Assembly: GCA_002943765.1 (NCBI GenBank)
Contig: PQWQ01000013.1
Coordinates: 62,001-126,000 of the forward strand
Origin: Psoroptes ovis
Taxonomy: Eukaryota > Arthropoda > Arachnida > Sarcoptiformes > Psoroptidae
Length of the DNA stretch: 64,000 nucleotides
Direction: 5' to 3'
Both the position numbers and the translations under genes were made by a program. The notes beneath the pieces are model-generated. The model did no database searches. It had not been told where the DNA came from and saw only the letters and a program-made list of their open reading frames with translations. Below, piece after piece: positions 50,012-64,000 of this stretch. How positions within the stretch are numbered: position 1 is the first letter of the stretch; each line of letters starts with the position of its first letter.

Positions 50012-52101
50012 TATCAATTTTTACAGACACAAATTATGTTTCTTATTTATCAATTCTGATCATCATTTTCTATCATATAATTACATCATCACTACATAAT
50101 TGCTTTGTGTAAATGCTTGAACATAATGTTTAAATTCAAACTGATAAAAATTGGATGAATCAAACGAATTAAAAAATTGTTGAAACAAAATTGTAATGGG
50201 ATTTACTGCTATAACATCAAGAATCTTATCGATAGTTGCGAAAAAAAAACATTCACATTATTTCAAGTATAAATAAGATTATATTAATAAGAAGATATTA
50301 GATAAAAAATTCAAATAGAGCAAATCAAATGTGGATAAGAAAGAATTGAAAAGCGGAGAGAAAAAGCTTGAAATTGTTGCTTGAAATCAAATCAAATAAA
50401 TCGAAATGAAAAAAAAATACTACACAAATACTATCAAATAAACTAACGTTTTTATTTTTTTGATTTCGATTTCAATTTTCGTTTCGTTGAGAAAAATCAA
50501 TAAACACTAATTGAAAACAATTATTGGAATTAGTTTATTAATTGCGAAAATTTCTGATAACACCAAAAAAGAAAAAGAATGATTATTGAATGAATACGAA
50601 TAATACGAAGGAACTTCAAAGAATATCAGGGAATATTGTTCAACGAGCTTCCTATGTTCAATTCATTCATTAATTTCATTCATTGATTCAATCAAACATT
50701 TTTCGCAGCATTTTATTCATCATTATCTATATCTTTATGTTTCAATCTTTATCAATCAGAGAAGCGCAAATAAAAAAAAACTTCAAATTGAACATCTTTC
50801 AACATGGATAATAATAATAATAAGCAAAATCAAGAAATTCAACGGAAAAAAATTTCTGTTTCATTTCATATTCTATCTCGAAAAAAAGTAAAAACCAAAT
50901 AAAATCTATCATTTTTCGCTGGTATTCTTGTATCAACATATTTTACAGTAATAATAATAATAATAGCAAAAATAAACATTTACTGATCAAAAGAAAATAA
51001 TAAAAAAAAATAAAAATAAATAAATATTCTTAGAAAATTAAATATGACAAAAAGATGAAAAATGTGTAAACATTCAAGATAGAAAGAATGAAAAAAATTG
51101 ATATAAATAAATAAATAAATAAATACAATGATAATGGTGAAAAATATATTTTTGAAAAATAAAAAAAAATGTAAAATTACATAAAAGAATAGGAAATTGA
51201 ATACAAGAACAAGAATGAACATAGTATGAAAATGAATGAAATCGATGAATCAGTGAATGAATGCGAAAAATGAATCTGTGAGATATCATCTTTTTTTTGG
51301 ATGCCTTTGAGAAATTTTCACAAATTTTTTTTTTACATTCATTTTATATAAACATTTCAGTACATACTACATTATTCTTTGTAATGAAAAAAAAAGAGAA
51401 ATAAACAAACAAGAACATATAAGAATATATGTGTTCTACCTGAATTATTATTTTTCCGTTTATTTTTATTTTCACTGCTTTTGACTGATGATTGTTGTCA
51501 TCATTATTGTTATTATCACTATTATTATTGCTAAAATGGGCATATGTTGTTGTTAGCATCGCAGTAGTGTGTAAATGTTTGATGATGCATTGAAATTGAG
51601 AAGAATTGAGGGCCAAAGAAAATAAAAAAGAGATTTTCGTTATTGTCAACGACCGGTCCAAGAAATAGGAATAATATTTTCAATGGTGGGACAGCAAAAA
51701 AGAAAAAAAAAGAACATCAACAACAATAAAATGACACTGAAATAGGAAAAAAGAACAAAAGAAAGTAAAAATTAATGTCGAGACTTTGTTATTGTTGTGG
51801 TTTGATGATGTTCATTGAATATAGAAATTTTTCAGAAAAAAATGTAATACAATACATGAACAATGGAAAACAATTTAGCGATTCTTTTTTTTCTTGATAT
51901 GCGACAATACAAAAGAGGAAAACAAAAAAACGAAATGACAATGAAAATTCTACTCTGAAAGAGCCAAAGAAAAAAATACAAAAGAATCGACAAAATCATA
52001 TGTTAACCTATTGTGTTTGTTACCTGTGTGTATTTTGAATATTTTGAATGTCACAATCAATTCAATGAGAAATAGGAAACGAATGACTTTGGAATTTTGA
52101 A

Positions 52102-52125
52102 TTTTTTTTTTTTTTTTTTTTTTTT
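52102..52125 (+). repeat. Poly-T tract (T24)
   Basis: Homopolymer run; similar runs occur near 13088, 22211 and 54333 (T) and 16870 and 63720 (A). Such runs are prone to length errors. Confidence 0.85.
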
Positions 52126-54332
52126 GAAAAATTCTTTGAATTTTCTTTCTAATTAAAGAAAAATTTCGAATTTTCTTTGAATCTAAAAAAGTTTAAAATT
52201 CATCCACATGAAATAAACAATGATAACGGACATATGATGCAAAAACAATTGGCCAAGAAATGAAGTAAATCTCAAAATCATTCATCCATTTTAATTATGG
52301 ACAAAATCAAAAGAATAAATGATTATAATAATGATGATGCTTAATATTATAATATTTTTTCTGAGCTTATCTAATCTCTTGCTTAAGTTGTGTTTTTGTA
52401 TACTATTTTTGTGAATTCTTGTAAAAAAAATCAATTTATCATCAAATTTTGCATGTTGTGAGTATGCTCCAAATTTATTTGAAATTTTGAAAATATATAC
52501 GATTTGTGATAAGAATTTGTATTCATTGCGTTCATATGATTTAGGAAAATTGAATTGAATTGAATTCAATTTTTTTTCTGGTCGTTAATATTTTGTAAAC
52601 GACAGTCGTTTTGATTACGAATTTTTTCAATTCTTATTTTCTGAATTCTTTCGTTTATTTGATTTGCTCTTGAATTTTTATAATATATATTAATATGAAT
52701 GAATAAGCATCGAAAAAAAAAGAATAATGAAATGATAATAAATTTAAATTTTCAAAGAATTTAAATTCTTAAATCAAAATATTGGAAACGAATTTCTACT
52801 TATTGGTGGAAAAGAGATAGAGAGATTAAATCAAATTCTCAAATGAAAAACAAATAAAATTCTGATTTGATTTGATTTAATATTATGAAATATATATTAG
52901 TAAACATAATAAGAAAATTGATGATGATGATCGTTTTTATAATATTTCGATTTGATGATGAGAAATAACAAAAAAAAGAAGAAAATTTTCAATCACAGAT
53001 ATCACAAGAATATGATACAATAATGATGATGATTATTATTATGATAATATTGAGATCAAATTGAATTTGATAAATTTTTGCTTTCTCTCTTTAGGAAATG
53101 TAGAACAGTGATATAGCAAATTCACAAATTGGGCAATTCGATGTACACCATAAAAAATAAATAAAATAAAATACAGACAACAAATGGACGGTCGACTGCT
53201 ACTGGTAACTTTTACTATTTATTAATCAGCACGATTGCACAGAATTATTTAATTTTCATTAAAAATTAAAATTTTGAAATTTTTAAATTTTCAATTCGGA
53301 AAATTATAGCAGAAACAACAAACACTTGAACAGTTGATTTGGATTTTTTTTTTAATTATTTGGAATAATAAATGAGTGATAATTAAAACAATTTTTTTCT
53401 TCATTTCATTGATAATTGATAATTCACAAGATTTACAAAAAAAAAATTAAATAAAATAAAACGGATGACTATTTTAATATGAAAAATAAATAAAGTTGTT
53501 CACACAACTCAATTCAATTCAATTCAACAACAAAATGTGAATTGAATTGAATTTTTTTTTTTGAATTAAATAAAATAAAATGGAAAAAAATCGAAATGGA
53601 TTTGTAACAATGTATGAAGAATGTATGGGAAATAAAAACAACAATTGAAAATGCGCAGGTTTTTCTCTTCTCCCGATTCTTTAATATTCTTCGCTATATT
53701 CTTCTTTCACTGGATTGAATAGAATATCTGTTATTTTATAATCATCATCATCCTCGTCAGATATGCAATATATAATTGTATGTTTATCATAAAGTACAAG
53801 AAGCGAAATGAAATAACTAAAGAGGTATGGTAATAATATATGAAATTTTTCCAAATGATTTGAATTTTTTTTTTCGCGTTTCATCATAGAGATTCGATTA
53901 AATGATTAAGGATTTCACTCTCGTTAAAATGGGAATTCTTAAAAATAAATATTTGATTGATTAATGATTGATGTATATTTATGTGTTTTGAAAATAAAAA
54001 AAAATGTTATTAACATTTTATATATATTGCTCTTGGCTTTCTCAAACACACAAGTCTTCTTCAAAATGTCTTCTTGACTGATGTTTTTCGTCCTCTTTTT
54101 CTTTTCTTTTTCTTCTTTTCAATTCCCTAAATTTCATAGGCAATTATTTGAATAATAATAATAGTAATAACGATGATGATGATGATGACTATCATCATCA
54201 TCACTTGAGTAGTGTGTTTGATTAATGATTATTTCTTGCTAGAAAATCTTCAAAAGATGCTTCAAAAAAACTCGAAAATTTTATGAAAATTTTGACTTTT
54301 CAAATTCTTTTTGTTTTCAAAACAATTTTGAA

Positions 54333-54357
54333 TTTTTTTTTTTTTTTTTTTTTTTTT
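54333..54357 (+). repeat. Poly-T tract (T25)
   Basis: The longest homopolymer in the window. Confidence 0.85.
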
Positions 54358-57300
54358 GTTTGTTTTCAAATATCAAAGTTGATAGATGAACATCTTATAT
54401 TTGATTCGCTTCTTCATAAACACATAAATCAATATGTCTTATGATGATGAAGTAATAACAAAAATAAATAAACAAATAAACAAAACCGAAAATTTATTTT
54501 GGTTTGGAAAATATGAATTATTATTATTTTTTCGTCGTGGTTTTGTAATATTGAATTTTTTTCATCTTTTTGCCGGTATTTTCAATATTGAAGATCAAAA
54601 TTGATGCCAATATATTTGATTTGAGAAAAAATGAATGAATAAAGCGGGAATAAACCCGAATATACTCTTGAAATTTTGTTTCAATATTCTGGAAATTCAG
54701 GTGTGACTCAATGATATTATTATTTGATGAGAAAAAAATCAAAGTTGTATGCATCAGAAAGCTGTCGGTATTGCATCGTACACATTTGCACATTATGACC
54801 ATATTGTCAAATGTTAAGAAAGTAATGTTAAGTCAATTCACACTATTCCATTCAATACTATTTTTATTACTAAAATCAAATATCATTTTTGAATCATAAA
54901 TTCAATATCATTGTTATTACATAATCATTTTTATCTCTATGAAGGCATCTGCCACCATATTTTTTCCTTTCATCAATAAATATTATGTAAACTGAAATTT
55001 GTGTTTTAAAATGATTTTTATATTCATATTTTGCAGCATTATTTAATGCATATTGAACTGTGAACAAGTAGATGAAAGAAGATTGAATGTAAAAATTTAA
55101 ATATATCTGAGATATTTAAAAAAAATATGTGTTGAAATATTTTTTTCAATGTACTTTTGAATAAATATTTAAAAATTGATTGTATTCAACATTTGTAACG
55201 CACACACACACATTGTATTTTCATTATTTATTTATATAAATTTTCATAAATTTTTTCCAACTGATAACATAGTAAATTATCATAATAATGATGATAATAA
55301 GTATGTTGAAATTTTATTCAACAAAATTCATCCATCATATACACTAAAAAAAAATTATGATGGATTTTTTTTTCATCTTTTATTCTGTGATGGAATTTGT
55401 AATAATTTTTTAAAATATAAATTCTCAAGTTTTGAAAATGTATTAAATACAAATATTATTATGAATAATACAAATGAAAAAATGTAGAATCTACAAAATA
55501 AAATTCGAAAAAAATATAATTTTTATGACAATTGAATTAAATTTTGAATGGAATATATATTTATTTATTCATTTTTTAGACATTGTTATCATCAATTTTT
55601 TATTATAATTCTCTTTTAGATTTCCAATATTTCTGTTATTTACATATATATTCTGATCAATGAAATTTTACTAGACATTCGTAAATTGAATGAGAATCGG
55701 CGAAACAAAATTGGAAAATTTTGAATTAAATTTAAATTTCACAATTTTTCATTTTAGATTTGTTCTCGTTTTCAAGATGGCTCATAATAATAAAATGGAA
55801 TTACAAGTCGTCTAGATTCAAAATAGAAATTCATATATATTTTTACACTTTTTTTCTCATGAACCAAAAATGAAATAAACAATTCGAATAAATTTCGATT
55901 TTGTTTTCTTGTTCGTTCATTCAATCATTCTATTTTGAGAATCTTTCCTTTGTTCCAACGTACAAACATCCAAACAACAGCATCAATCTAACGAAAAAAA
56001 AACATAAATCAAATGCGGAAATAAATTTATTTTTTCATTTTTCCTCATCAATTTTCGGTCTAATCAGGATGAAAATATTTCAACAGATCATAAATTGAAG
56101 GGAAGCACCGCTACCATCGCTGCGTAATCGTAATGAAACCTGCTGCGTATTTTTTCGGGAAAAAAACATATTTCCAAAGTGAAATCAAGAAAAAACAAAA
56201 ATAAAATGACATGAAGCTAATCATCAATAGAATTGATATGGGCGTCATATCGATATTTAATTGTTTTTTCTCTTTTCGTCGTCGTCATTTATCCATTCAA
56301 TCATTCATTAATTCACTTTCGAAATTCAATTGACTTGAATTCTCATTGTTTTTTTGCGTTCAATGAAGTCAAAAAATAGAATTATTCGTGCCAATAATTA
56401 TTTATTATTTTCATCATCATCGTCATCATCAAAAAAATTTTCACCATTCAATTTGCGTGTTGAACTGAAATTCTTTATAATTTTTCATTTGGTGAACTGA
56501 ACAACAACAATGCTAATAATAATAATGACGATAAAAGAATATAAAAAATATTAAACAAATAACATAATAAAGTGATGATGATATTTCAATCAATAATTAT
56601 TCTGATTATTACAAATTAAATTGGTAAAATGGTTGAAAGAATTATTTTTTTATTAGAATTGAATTGAAATATTTTTTCTCTTTTTTCATAATATGATCAT
56701 TATTCTACAATCAATACACTTGGCTAAAATCAATATTTGATTGGGTGTTGATCATTTACCGATTGCAAAAACAAAAAAAAACAAATGGGAAAAAAATATT
56801 AATTTATTTAGATTTAAATAATGTTTAATAATGTTAATAATGCTAATGATCAAAACACATATAAATAGTACAAATAAGGGCCAAAAAAAATGAAATAAGT
56901 GTTTAAGTAAGTAAGTGTGTTGGTGTGTTTTAATAACGTTTGAACAGCAGTTTGAACGCTAATACCAAGCAACATGAAATCAAATAATGATGATAATACT
57001 TGAAAAAATAATGAATAATATAAATATGAAATCTTGGTTTGTTTCTTCTAAGATCAAACTTGAATATAATTCAAATAACCATTAAATATTCATCATATAC
57101 TTTGATCTATTTTTTGCCTATTTTTTCCGAATTATTTTCTAACAAATGGATTAATTTGATGGAGAATTTCAGTTTAGAATTTTGTAAATTTTCAGATTAA
57201 TTTTTATTTTATTTTATTTTTAGATTACCACAAACAGAATATATTTGTTCCATTGAATAAGTAAATAAATAATAATTCCATTAAGAATAGGCGAGGTTTA

Positions 57301-60300
57301 AAAAAAAATTTTCCGAAAATTGTCGAAAATCAAAATTGAGAAAATTTGGAAATATGGAAATGAAAATTTTCAAAAAAAAATCCGAAAATTAGTTGTCTCT
57401 TCATTATTTTGATTGCGGATTATCATTGATAGCATTCATTTTATTTATTTCATTTTTTCAAAATTTTTATCACGCAAAATAGAGTGTTAATTAAAAAATG
57501 GAGATTAAAAACTTCAATTTTTTTTTCATTCGCAAATGAAAATAAATTGAAAATACATTGACATGTACATAGATGACGCCTGTTGTTGTATGTATCGCTT
57601 ATGGATTCTGCTCCTGAATTCGCTGGTTGCAAGTGTGAATTCTCCATGAAAAAAAATTGACCAAAATTTAGATCAGAGAAGAATTCAAAAAATTCAAAAA
57701 AAAAATTTTTTTTTTTTTAAATTCTCACTTAAAAAACCTTCATTGATTATTCGGTTGACATGCGATTCATGTTCAAACAACAACAATATTCACATATCTG
57801 AAACATCGACAATCAAATTAAAATGAATTAAAATAAATTCAAATAACCGAAAAAAGGAATGAATAAATAAATAAATAAAACAGAAGATGCATCAAGATTA
57901 GCTTGATTTGATGCATAGTAATTATAATTCTAATTCTCATTATTATTATTATTATCTTTCAAAAATTTGCAGAAAAATTGATATGCAGCAGAATTATAAA
58001 TAAATGAAAATAAAAACAAGTAGAAAATTATAAATTAGTCATGTTTTATTTTCTCATTCGAGTTTTTTTGATGCTGTTGTTGTTGATGTTGATGTTTTTA
58101 AATTTTATTATTATTATTTATTATTCATTCATTCATCCACTCATTCATTCAAAAGTAATCACAATCATGTTAATAAACAAAAGCAAAATAGAATAAAATA
58201 AATGAACCAGCATACATCACATCATCAATTATGAATGTAAATGAATGGTGGAAACCCAACAAAAAAAAAAACCTCAAAAAATATAAAATAAATTTTTCAA
58301 AATTAACACCATTTGGTTTATGTTTACACCAGAAGCCGACCGAAAAAATATGAATAATGTGTGAATATATGAAAGAAGAAAATATGTAATTATTAAAAAA
58401 TAAAATAAAATAAAAGAATCCTTTTCCACATTTGTTTTGTAACAATTTTTTCATTCAATTATTTGGTGTTGGTATAATCATGATTATCACTTTTTGAATT
58501 ATCACATGGGAATTCAAAATTGTATAAATTTTGGATGAACAAACGGCGACAACAACAATAACAACAGCAGCATCTTCAGCAGCAAAACAAAAACAACAAA
58601 AAGGCAATATTTTTGAAATTTAATTTGATGATGATGACGATGATTATGTGATATGTAATTGGATGAAGTATGGTTATTAAAAATTTAGCGGGAAAATCAA
58701 ATAGGAGAGAGAATTTAATTTTAAACTTGAATTTTTGGTGAAAGCGAAGCTTTGAAAACGGAATTTAGGAAAAAACATTTGCACTCAAAGCCTTAAGGAT
58801 TTTAAAAACATCAAAATTTGGAAATAAAACCATGAAGAGTAGAACAATCATCATCATCATCATCATTATCAATGTAATCATGGTCGTTTGTCGTTGTTTG
58901 GATGTACGGATATTGTAAAAGCACATTGGACAGAATTAAAAATTGAAATTAAAATGGAAAAGATTCTAACAATGATAATAATAAATTTTCAAATTTCATA
59001 AATTTTTCAACAGATTTGTCCAATTTTTTTTTTCGTTTCTGTGATTTAGACTACACAAGCGTACATTGAAATTGAAATGAAAGCAAGAAAAAAAAATTTC
59101 GTAAGTTTGTATGGACAATAATTCATTCATGTCAGGTGCATCAATGTTATTATTATTATCATTATTGTTAATATCATTATTTTCAGGTTAGTTAAGCTCA
59201 AATCATTCATATTGAATTATTATTATTATCATTTGTACGTGATTCATTAGTCAAATTCAGTTTCAAATTCGTTAGTTTGTTACTTGCATTATTATCATTA
59301 TTATTATTATCATTATTCAATTTTTTTTCGACATACAGATTGTGTATACAGATTTTGTTTATTGAATAATAATAATGGTAATAATTAAAATTAAAATTAT
59401 AATAATAATGAAAGCAATGAAAAGTTTTTCAATTTTGAAAATGTGAATTATCAATAATATTAAAATTATTTCAAATAACGATTTTGATTCAACGAAATTA
59501 AAGTGTGATGAAAATTGAAACTTTTAATTTAGCAAAAGATAATCACATATTCAATAGCATAGAAATGTGAAATTTCTATTGAAAAAATTCCATAAATTGA
59601 ACAAATGTGAATGAAAAAAAAGGATTCTCATTCATATGCCAATTTGAATGGATAAATTGATATAAAATGGTGATAAATGGTTGATAATGGCTAATAATTG
59701 GAACACATACAAAAAATAATAATTCAATTTTTTCATTGAAAAATGATAGATTATCAGTATTATTATTATTTTCATTTCCATTTTTCTATTAACTGTGAAT
59801 TACCAAAGGAAATGTGGCGAAAATGCGACAATTTAAATCGATTCATAGCTTTGAAAACAAACAAAGATAAATAGATTCTATAACTAGAGACAAATCATAT
59901 TTGAAAGGGAATTTTCTTCTTTTTTTGCATTTCTTTGTTGATTTTGGTCAGAATAAAAGGGAAAAAATTCAGTGATTCAGACTCAGTGATTCATCTTTCA
60001 TCACCACTAGCCATTAATGAATATCATCAGATTTCTTTTCCTCTTTTTTTTTCATTTTATCTTATATTCAATCCAACCAAATACAAAATCAACTCGGAAT
60101 TTTTTCTTTGCCAAATCTATGAGATAATTTGCTTGGTTGTCCGATTAGTATGTTCGGGTTTAATCCATCAAAACGCCCATTGAAACTCCTCAAAACTTTT
60201 CGGACAACACAAAGTAAAGTAAAGTAAAAATACCAAAGACTAAATTCTAAGATTTCTTTAAAAATGACTCAAGACAAATATTATTTTATTTTATGTATTT

Positions 60301-60567
60301 ACAAGTAAAATGTTTTTATTATTATTATAATGATGAAAATGTACACAATGTTGTTTTTTATATTTATTTTCTATGAAAAAAAATTCGATAATCATCAAAT
60401 TATCAAAGAATATATGATTATTCAGAAAATTATGTCAAAAGTAAATTGAGATTTTTGCTTTCCGTTTTTTTGACTTATTTTCATTCAATATTTTATACAT
60501 TATTATTATCATTGAATGTATGTCATTTTTTTCACTATTTTTTATTCAAAAACCAAATATTATTAGA

Positions 60568-60598
60568 TATGTGCATATCATGTGTACATATGCACATA
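60568..60598. repeat. Perfect 11 bp inverted repeat (hairpin)
   Basis: TATGTGCATAT and ATATGCACATA flank a 9-base loop. The hairpin lies in the presumed KCNQ intron about 0.35 kb past the donor of the 61 kb exon. Function unknown; purely a sequence observation. Confidence 0.5.
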
Positions 60599-60946
60599 CA
60601 CATATTATTATTATGAATATGCATATGGTTTAATAATATGCATCTATGTCTATGTAATCGGATCTTGTAATATTTTTTTCTCTTTCTTTGGATAATTTTT
60701 GTTTGCAAGCTATTTGTACGAAATTATGTGTTTGCAGACTGTTATTATTGTTGTTTGTAAATGAATTTGTCGTTATTTGTTAATGTTATTGAATATTCTT
60801 CAATTTTTTCTTTAATATTAAATTGATGTTTGAATATCGAATTTTTTATAAAGAAAATATCAAAATGCAAAATGTCAAAGTTAAAAGAAATGCGTGGAAT
60901 TTTTTTCATAGAAAATATATGAAAATAATAATTATATTTAACTTAC

Positions 60947-62058
60947 ATGCATAAATGATAAATGAATGCTTTCCATCCACGTGGTCTTTCCAAAAAATTA
61001 TAAACAAATGTTTGTGATTTACGATAACGTGTATCATGATGACGATGTGGTCCCGGTTTTATTGGTCTACCTAATAAACTGGTTCTTGATACTTCAGATG
61101 ACGGTCTAGGTGTACAACCAAATGGACCATGTGACCGGGCATAACGCTCACCGGCCTCTAGTTGACGAAGTTCCAACAGGTCGGCTTCCGGATTACAATA
61201 ATCAAAAGAAGGCAGCTTTTATTAATTTTTTTCGCTTTGTTTTATTATATTGAATCAATTTTTATTATTTTTATGTTGAATGCAGAAATCAAAAATGATT
61301 CAATGTTTTCCTTGTTCTCTATTTTGATAATGATGTTAATTTGTAGTAATTATTACATTAATAAATAATTAAATAAATTAAATATTGATTTATCGTTCAA
61401 AGTTGTTCGGAATTATGTTGATCATGAACATTTGTTTGATGTTTTTAATTTTCGTCGAACTTTTTATCTTCATTAATTTTTCAAAATTAATTTCAATTTA
61501 AATTCTGAAATTTTGAAAGATTTAGAAAAAAATAAACATGATTAATAATGGATTATTGAAACGGGTGTTGTTTTATAGTGCATTTTAAATTTTAAAACTG
61601 GAAAAAATTGAAACAAATGAAAGATTTGACAAAATAATTCAAAAACTAGAAATTACGTATCAAAATTCAGCCTTTTATTCACCTTGGAACGATAAGGTAC
61701 TGTGTGTTTATTGGTGTAATGTACTTGTATTAATCATAATTATTGTAATTATTATTTTCATCAATTTTTATCTCTCATCAACACATAAACAATAAATTTT
61801 CCAACGAAAAAAAAATACAAGAGACGAAAATGTAATTTGATTAAATATTGAAAATGAATAATGATAACAAATGACTAAGAACATGACAGAAAAATAGGTA
61901 AATAAATGAATAAATAACAGAAATTAAGCTAAGAAAAACAATAATTTTCAACATATACAAACAATAATCATCGATAAATAAAATATTGAAATTTCGGTGT
62001 CAATATTTTACCTGTAGCGACCAATACAAATGTACCATATACGGGCACCCCGAACAAC
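60947..62058 (-). CDS. KCNQ: KCNQ canonical N-terminal exons (partial, 5' end not found)
   Basis: The main exon, 61215-60947, ends TGCAT|GTAAGT in the phase exon 2 needs. It codes for LPSFDYCNPEADLLELRQLE, AGERYARSHGPFGCTPRPSS, TSLLGRPIKPGPHRHHD and YNFLERPRG-WKAFIYHLCM, the conserved KCNQ run into S1. It has no usable internal start, so an upstream exon must exist. A 47 nt segment at 62058-62012 with a TTGTTTCAG acceptor and a GTAAAA donor is a good candidate: read as CSGCPYMVHLYWSLQ it exits in phase 0 and joins the LPSFDYC frame. Its entry phase 1 implies yet another exon further 5', possibly beyond the window, unless translation starts at its Met. The acceptor of the main exon (TAATAAAAG) is weak. 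Confidence 0.8.
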
Positions 62059-64000
62059 CTGAAACAACCATAGGAACGATTGAAAAGATAGAGAAACAAC
62101 AGAGAAAACAAAATATTGAACATGAATCAATCGACTATCAAGAAAAAATGATAATAATTTACAATTGTGTTATAACATGTTTCGATAAATATTTTGCAAA
62201 TGGAATATTATATACAACTACTATTGTTGATTATTATCACTATTATGATTGAAATATTTCATTATTATAATTATAATTCTATCTTCATTATTTTTGAATA
62301 TACATAAGAGAGAAGAGATAAAAAAAATTGATTATATTAAAATGAAAATTAATTAGAATAAAATTGTCAAATGTATGAATTAGGATTTAAATAAATGAAT
62401 AAAAAACTGAATGAATACATAAATAAATAAATAGAGATTTGACTTTGAAAAAGAATTTTAAATCCAATGAAATTTATGTATTCAATTGTACAATTATGTA
62501 CATTTTTATCTAATTTTTTTCACGTTTCTAGGTTCCAAGCAGTTACATAATCCAATGCAGACTAGGAAAAAAGGAAAATACTTTTGAAAATCAAAATGGT
62601 TTTTTTTCTATTTAATTTCAAATGCTTGTTCCATAAATTAAATGATTATGTATATGAATTAAAAAAGAGAAAAAGTTGCTGTTTACATTTTCTATTACAA
62701 AAATAAATATAAATTTTTTTAGACCATTAAAAAAAATTATTACTCTACCAGATATATAGATACCAGTAAGAAAGGGATGATTAAAATTGTGTGAAATTTT
62801 TTCTTTTTTGATCATTTTTGGGAGAATAAAATGACTTTTTGTTGTTAAAACCATGCTATACAATCAAAATTATATGAATTAAAAAAAATGAAAACGAATG
62901 AAATTTATTTCATACAGAGGGAGAAGAATAAAGAAAAAACCATTAATATCCATTTATTAATTTAAATTGTCCACTTGCAATTAAGGAAGATGATTTTTTG
63001 ATGATTCTTTTGGTATGGGTCAAATAAATGGATAAATAACATGATATTTTTCTTTATTTCCAGCAAACAGGTGCAATTGGAAAATGTAAAATTTACTTAG
63101 GGTTTTTTTCGCCAACTTTCCAACGCCATTTTTTTCTCTGGTTGAAATGAATGAAATGGAGATGAAAAAACAATTTTTTAAATGAAATTTTCAGAAAAAA
63201 AATAACAAAACATGGCCCAAGTGATTCATTGTTTGATTTGATCAAAAGACAAAGGCCGAAAAAAGGAGAAAAAAAAATTAACGTTTCCAAGGATACAGTC
63301 ATCATCATCATCATCATCAAATGTGAATTTTGACATTTTCATTTGATGCCAAATAATAATAATGAAAATAACAATGATTATTATCATTATTATTATTTTG
63401 ACAAAAAATGAGAATCGAGAATGAAATTTAAACAAAACGATTGTAAATTGAATCAAACTGAATCTAATGAAATTTAATGGAATTCAATGGAAAAGATCGA
63501 AGAAAATAACCGAATTATTAAAAATTCAATGAATTCAATTATTTAAATTTTTTCATTTTTCAATTTCATTAAATTTTTTTTTCAATGGAATTTCATTGTA
63601 TAATCGAATAGATTAATTTTAACATCATTTTTGGCTCATTTCATTCAAAATCATTCAAATTGCCAAACGATGAAGAAATTTTGATTGATTTAGAATTTTC
63701 ATTTCTTGTTTGAAAGATCAAAAAAAAAAAAAAAAAAATTCTTTGAAAAATTTTGACATGCAAAAATATGAAATAATTTTGATTTTTTTTCATTATTTTA
63801 AATACGAATTTTTTTGACAGTTATTTCATGAAATAAAATGAAATCTGTGTGCGTGACTTGTTGAATTATCGTTATGATTATTGTTGCTATTATTATTATT
63901 AGCATTATTATTGCTATTATCAGGATATCTCAATGAAAATAGAGGAGAAAATTTGATTAAATGGCAGAAATGAAAAAAAAGAGATTTAAATTGATATATT
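62059..64000. other. No gene seen; probable upstream KCNQ intron or promoter
   Basis: A+T-rich with (CAT/ATT)n stretches and an A19 run at 63720-63738. I see no exon I can support. Confidence 0.5.

Larger units (their letters stand above)
50012..60946. other. Large KCNQ intron/alternative promoter region
   Basis: About 11 kb without a supportable exon. It contains long T runs (about 52102-52125 and 54333-54357), an ATATGCACATA hairpin near 60.57 kb and triplet repeats. If transcription starts at the 61 kb exon or beyond, all of this is intron, and the promoter for first exons B probably lies just above 50011. Confidence 0.55.

Noticed and set aside
51344..51661. Minus-strand frame with a CAG|GTAGAA donor-like site
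   Set aside because: Asn-rich and without a phase-proven partner; could be a 5' KCNQ exon, but the evidence is too thin.
53681..53887. Minus-strand frame ending DILFNPVKEEYSEEY
   Set aside because: The tail looks protein-like, but there is no partner exon, no recognised family and no clear acceptor.
61986..62252. 88-codon plus-strand frame
   Set aside because: Overlaps the minus-strand 47 nt exon candidate; no family match. Kept only as an alternative to that exon.

Overview
The window looks like nuclear DNA of a small arthropod, most likely an acariform (astigmatid-type) mite. Three things point there: very high A+T with abundant ATG/ATC/AAT triplet runs and long poly-T or poly-A tracts; genes split by tiny introns (mostly 50-215 bp) with GT/AG borders; and arthropod gene content (a Methuselah-like receptor, KCNQ, Ty3/gypsy). 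The species is an inference. No tRNA, rRNA, CRISPR or bacterial feature was seen.

Layout. 2.3-3.5 kb: a minus-strand gene for a secreted protein with a furin-type site. 3.5-14 kb: gene-poor. 14.1-14.9 kb: a three-exon caspase-fold gene whose catalytic His and Cys positions are both replaced. 15.7-17.4 kb: a minus-strand, three-exon seven-TM receptor, convergent with the caspase gene. 17.6-20.3 kb: a tandemly duplicated block whose minus strand carries a series of 36-59 nt units, each bordered by splice-site consensus. The last five units join in phase to a stop codon, which resembles a micro-exon gene. 22.7-25.3 kb: PSMG2 and mitochondrial DNAJA3, head to head. 25.6-26.9 kb: a pseudokinase. 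27.2-28.6 kb: a five-exon, Cys-rich, Thr-rich surface protein. 32.5-36.6 kb: a young Ty3/gypsy element with identical LTRs, a target duplication and two frame breaks in pol. 37.8-38.6 kb: an unrecognised two-exon gene. 39.4 to at least 62.1 kb: one large minus-strand KCNQ (Kv7) potassium channel gene.

The KCNQ gene is the dominant locus. Fifteen shared exons (44,712 down to 39,370) code for S1 through the C-terminal assembly domain and all join in phase. Upstream lie three different exons (about 45 kb, 48-50 kb and 61 kb). Each ends in its own version of the start of S1 and each ends in the same splice phase, so three N-terminal isoforms are predicted. Only the 61 kb version keeps the standard KCNQ sequence.

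Exon borders were read by eye from splice consensus and phase. Where the summed exons give an intact frame I treat the model as supported. Transcript data would settle the rest.
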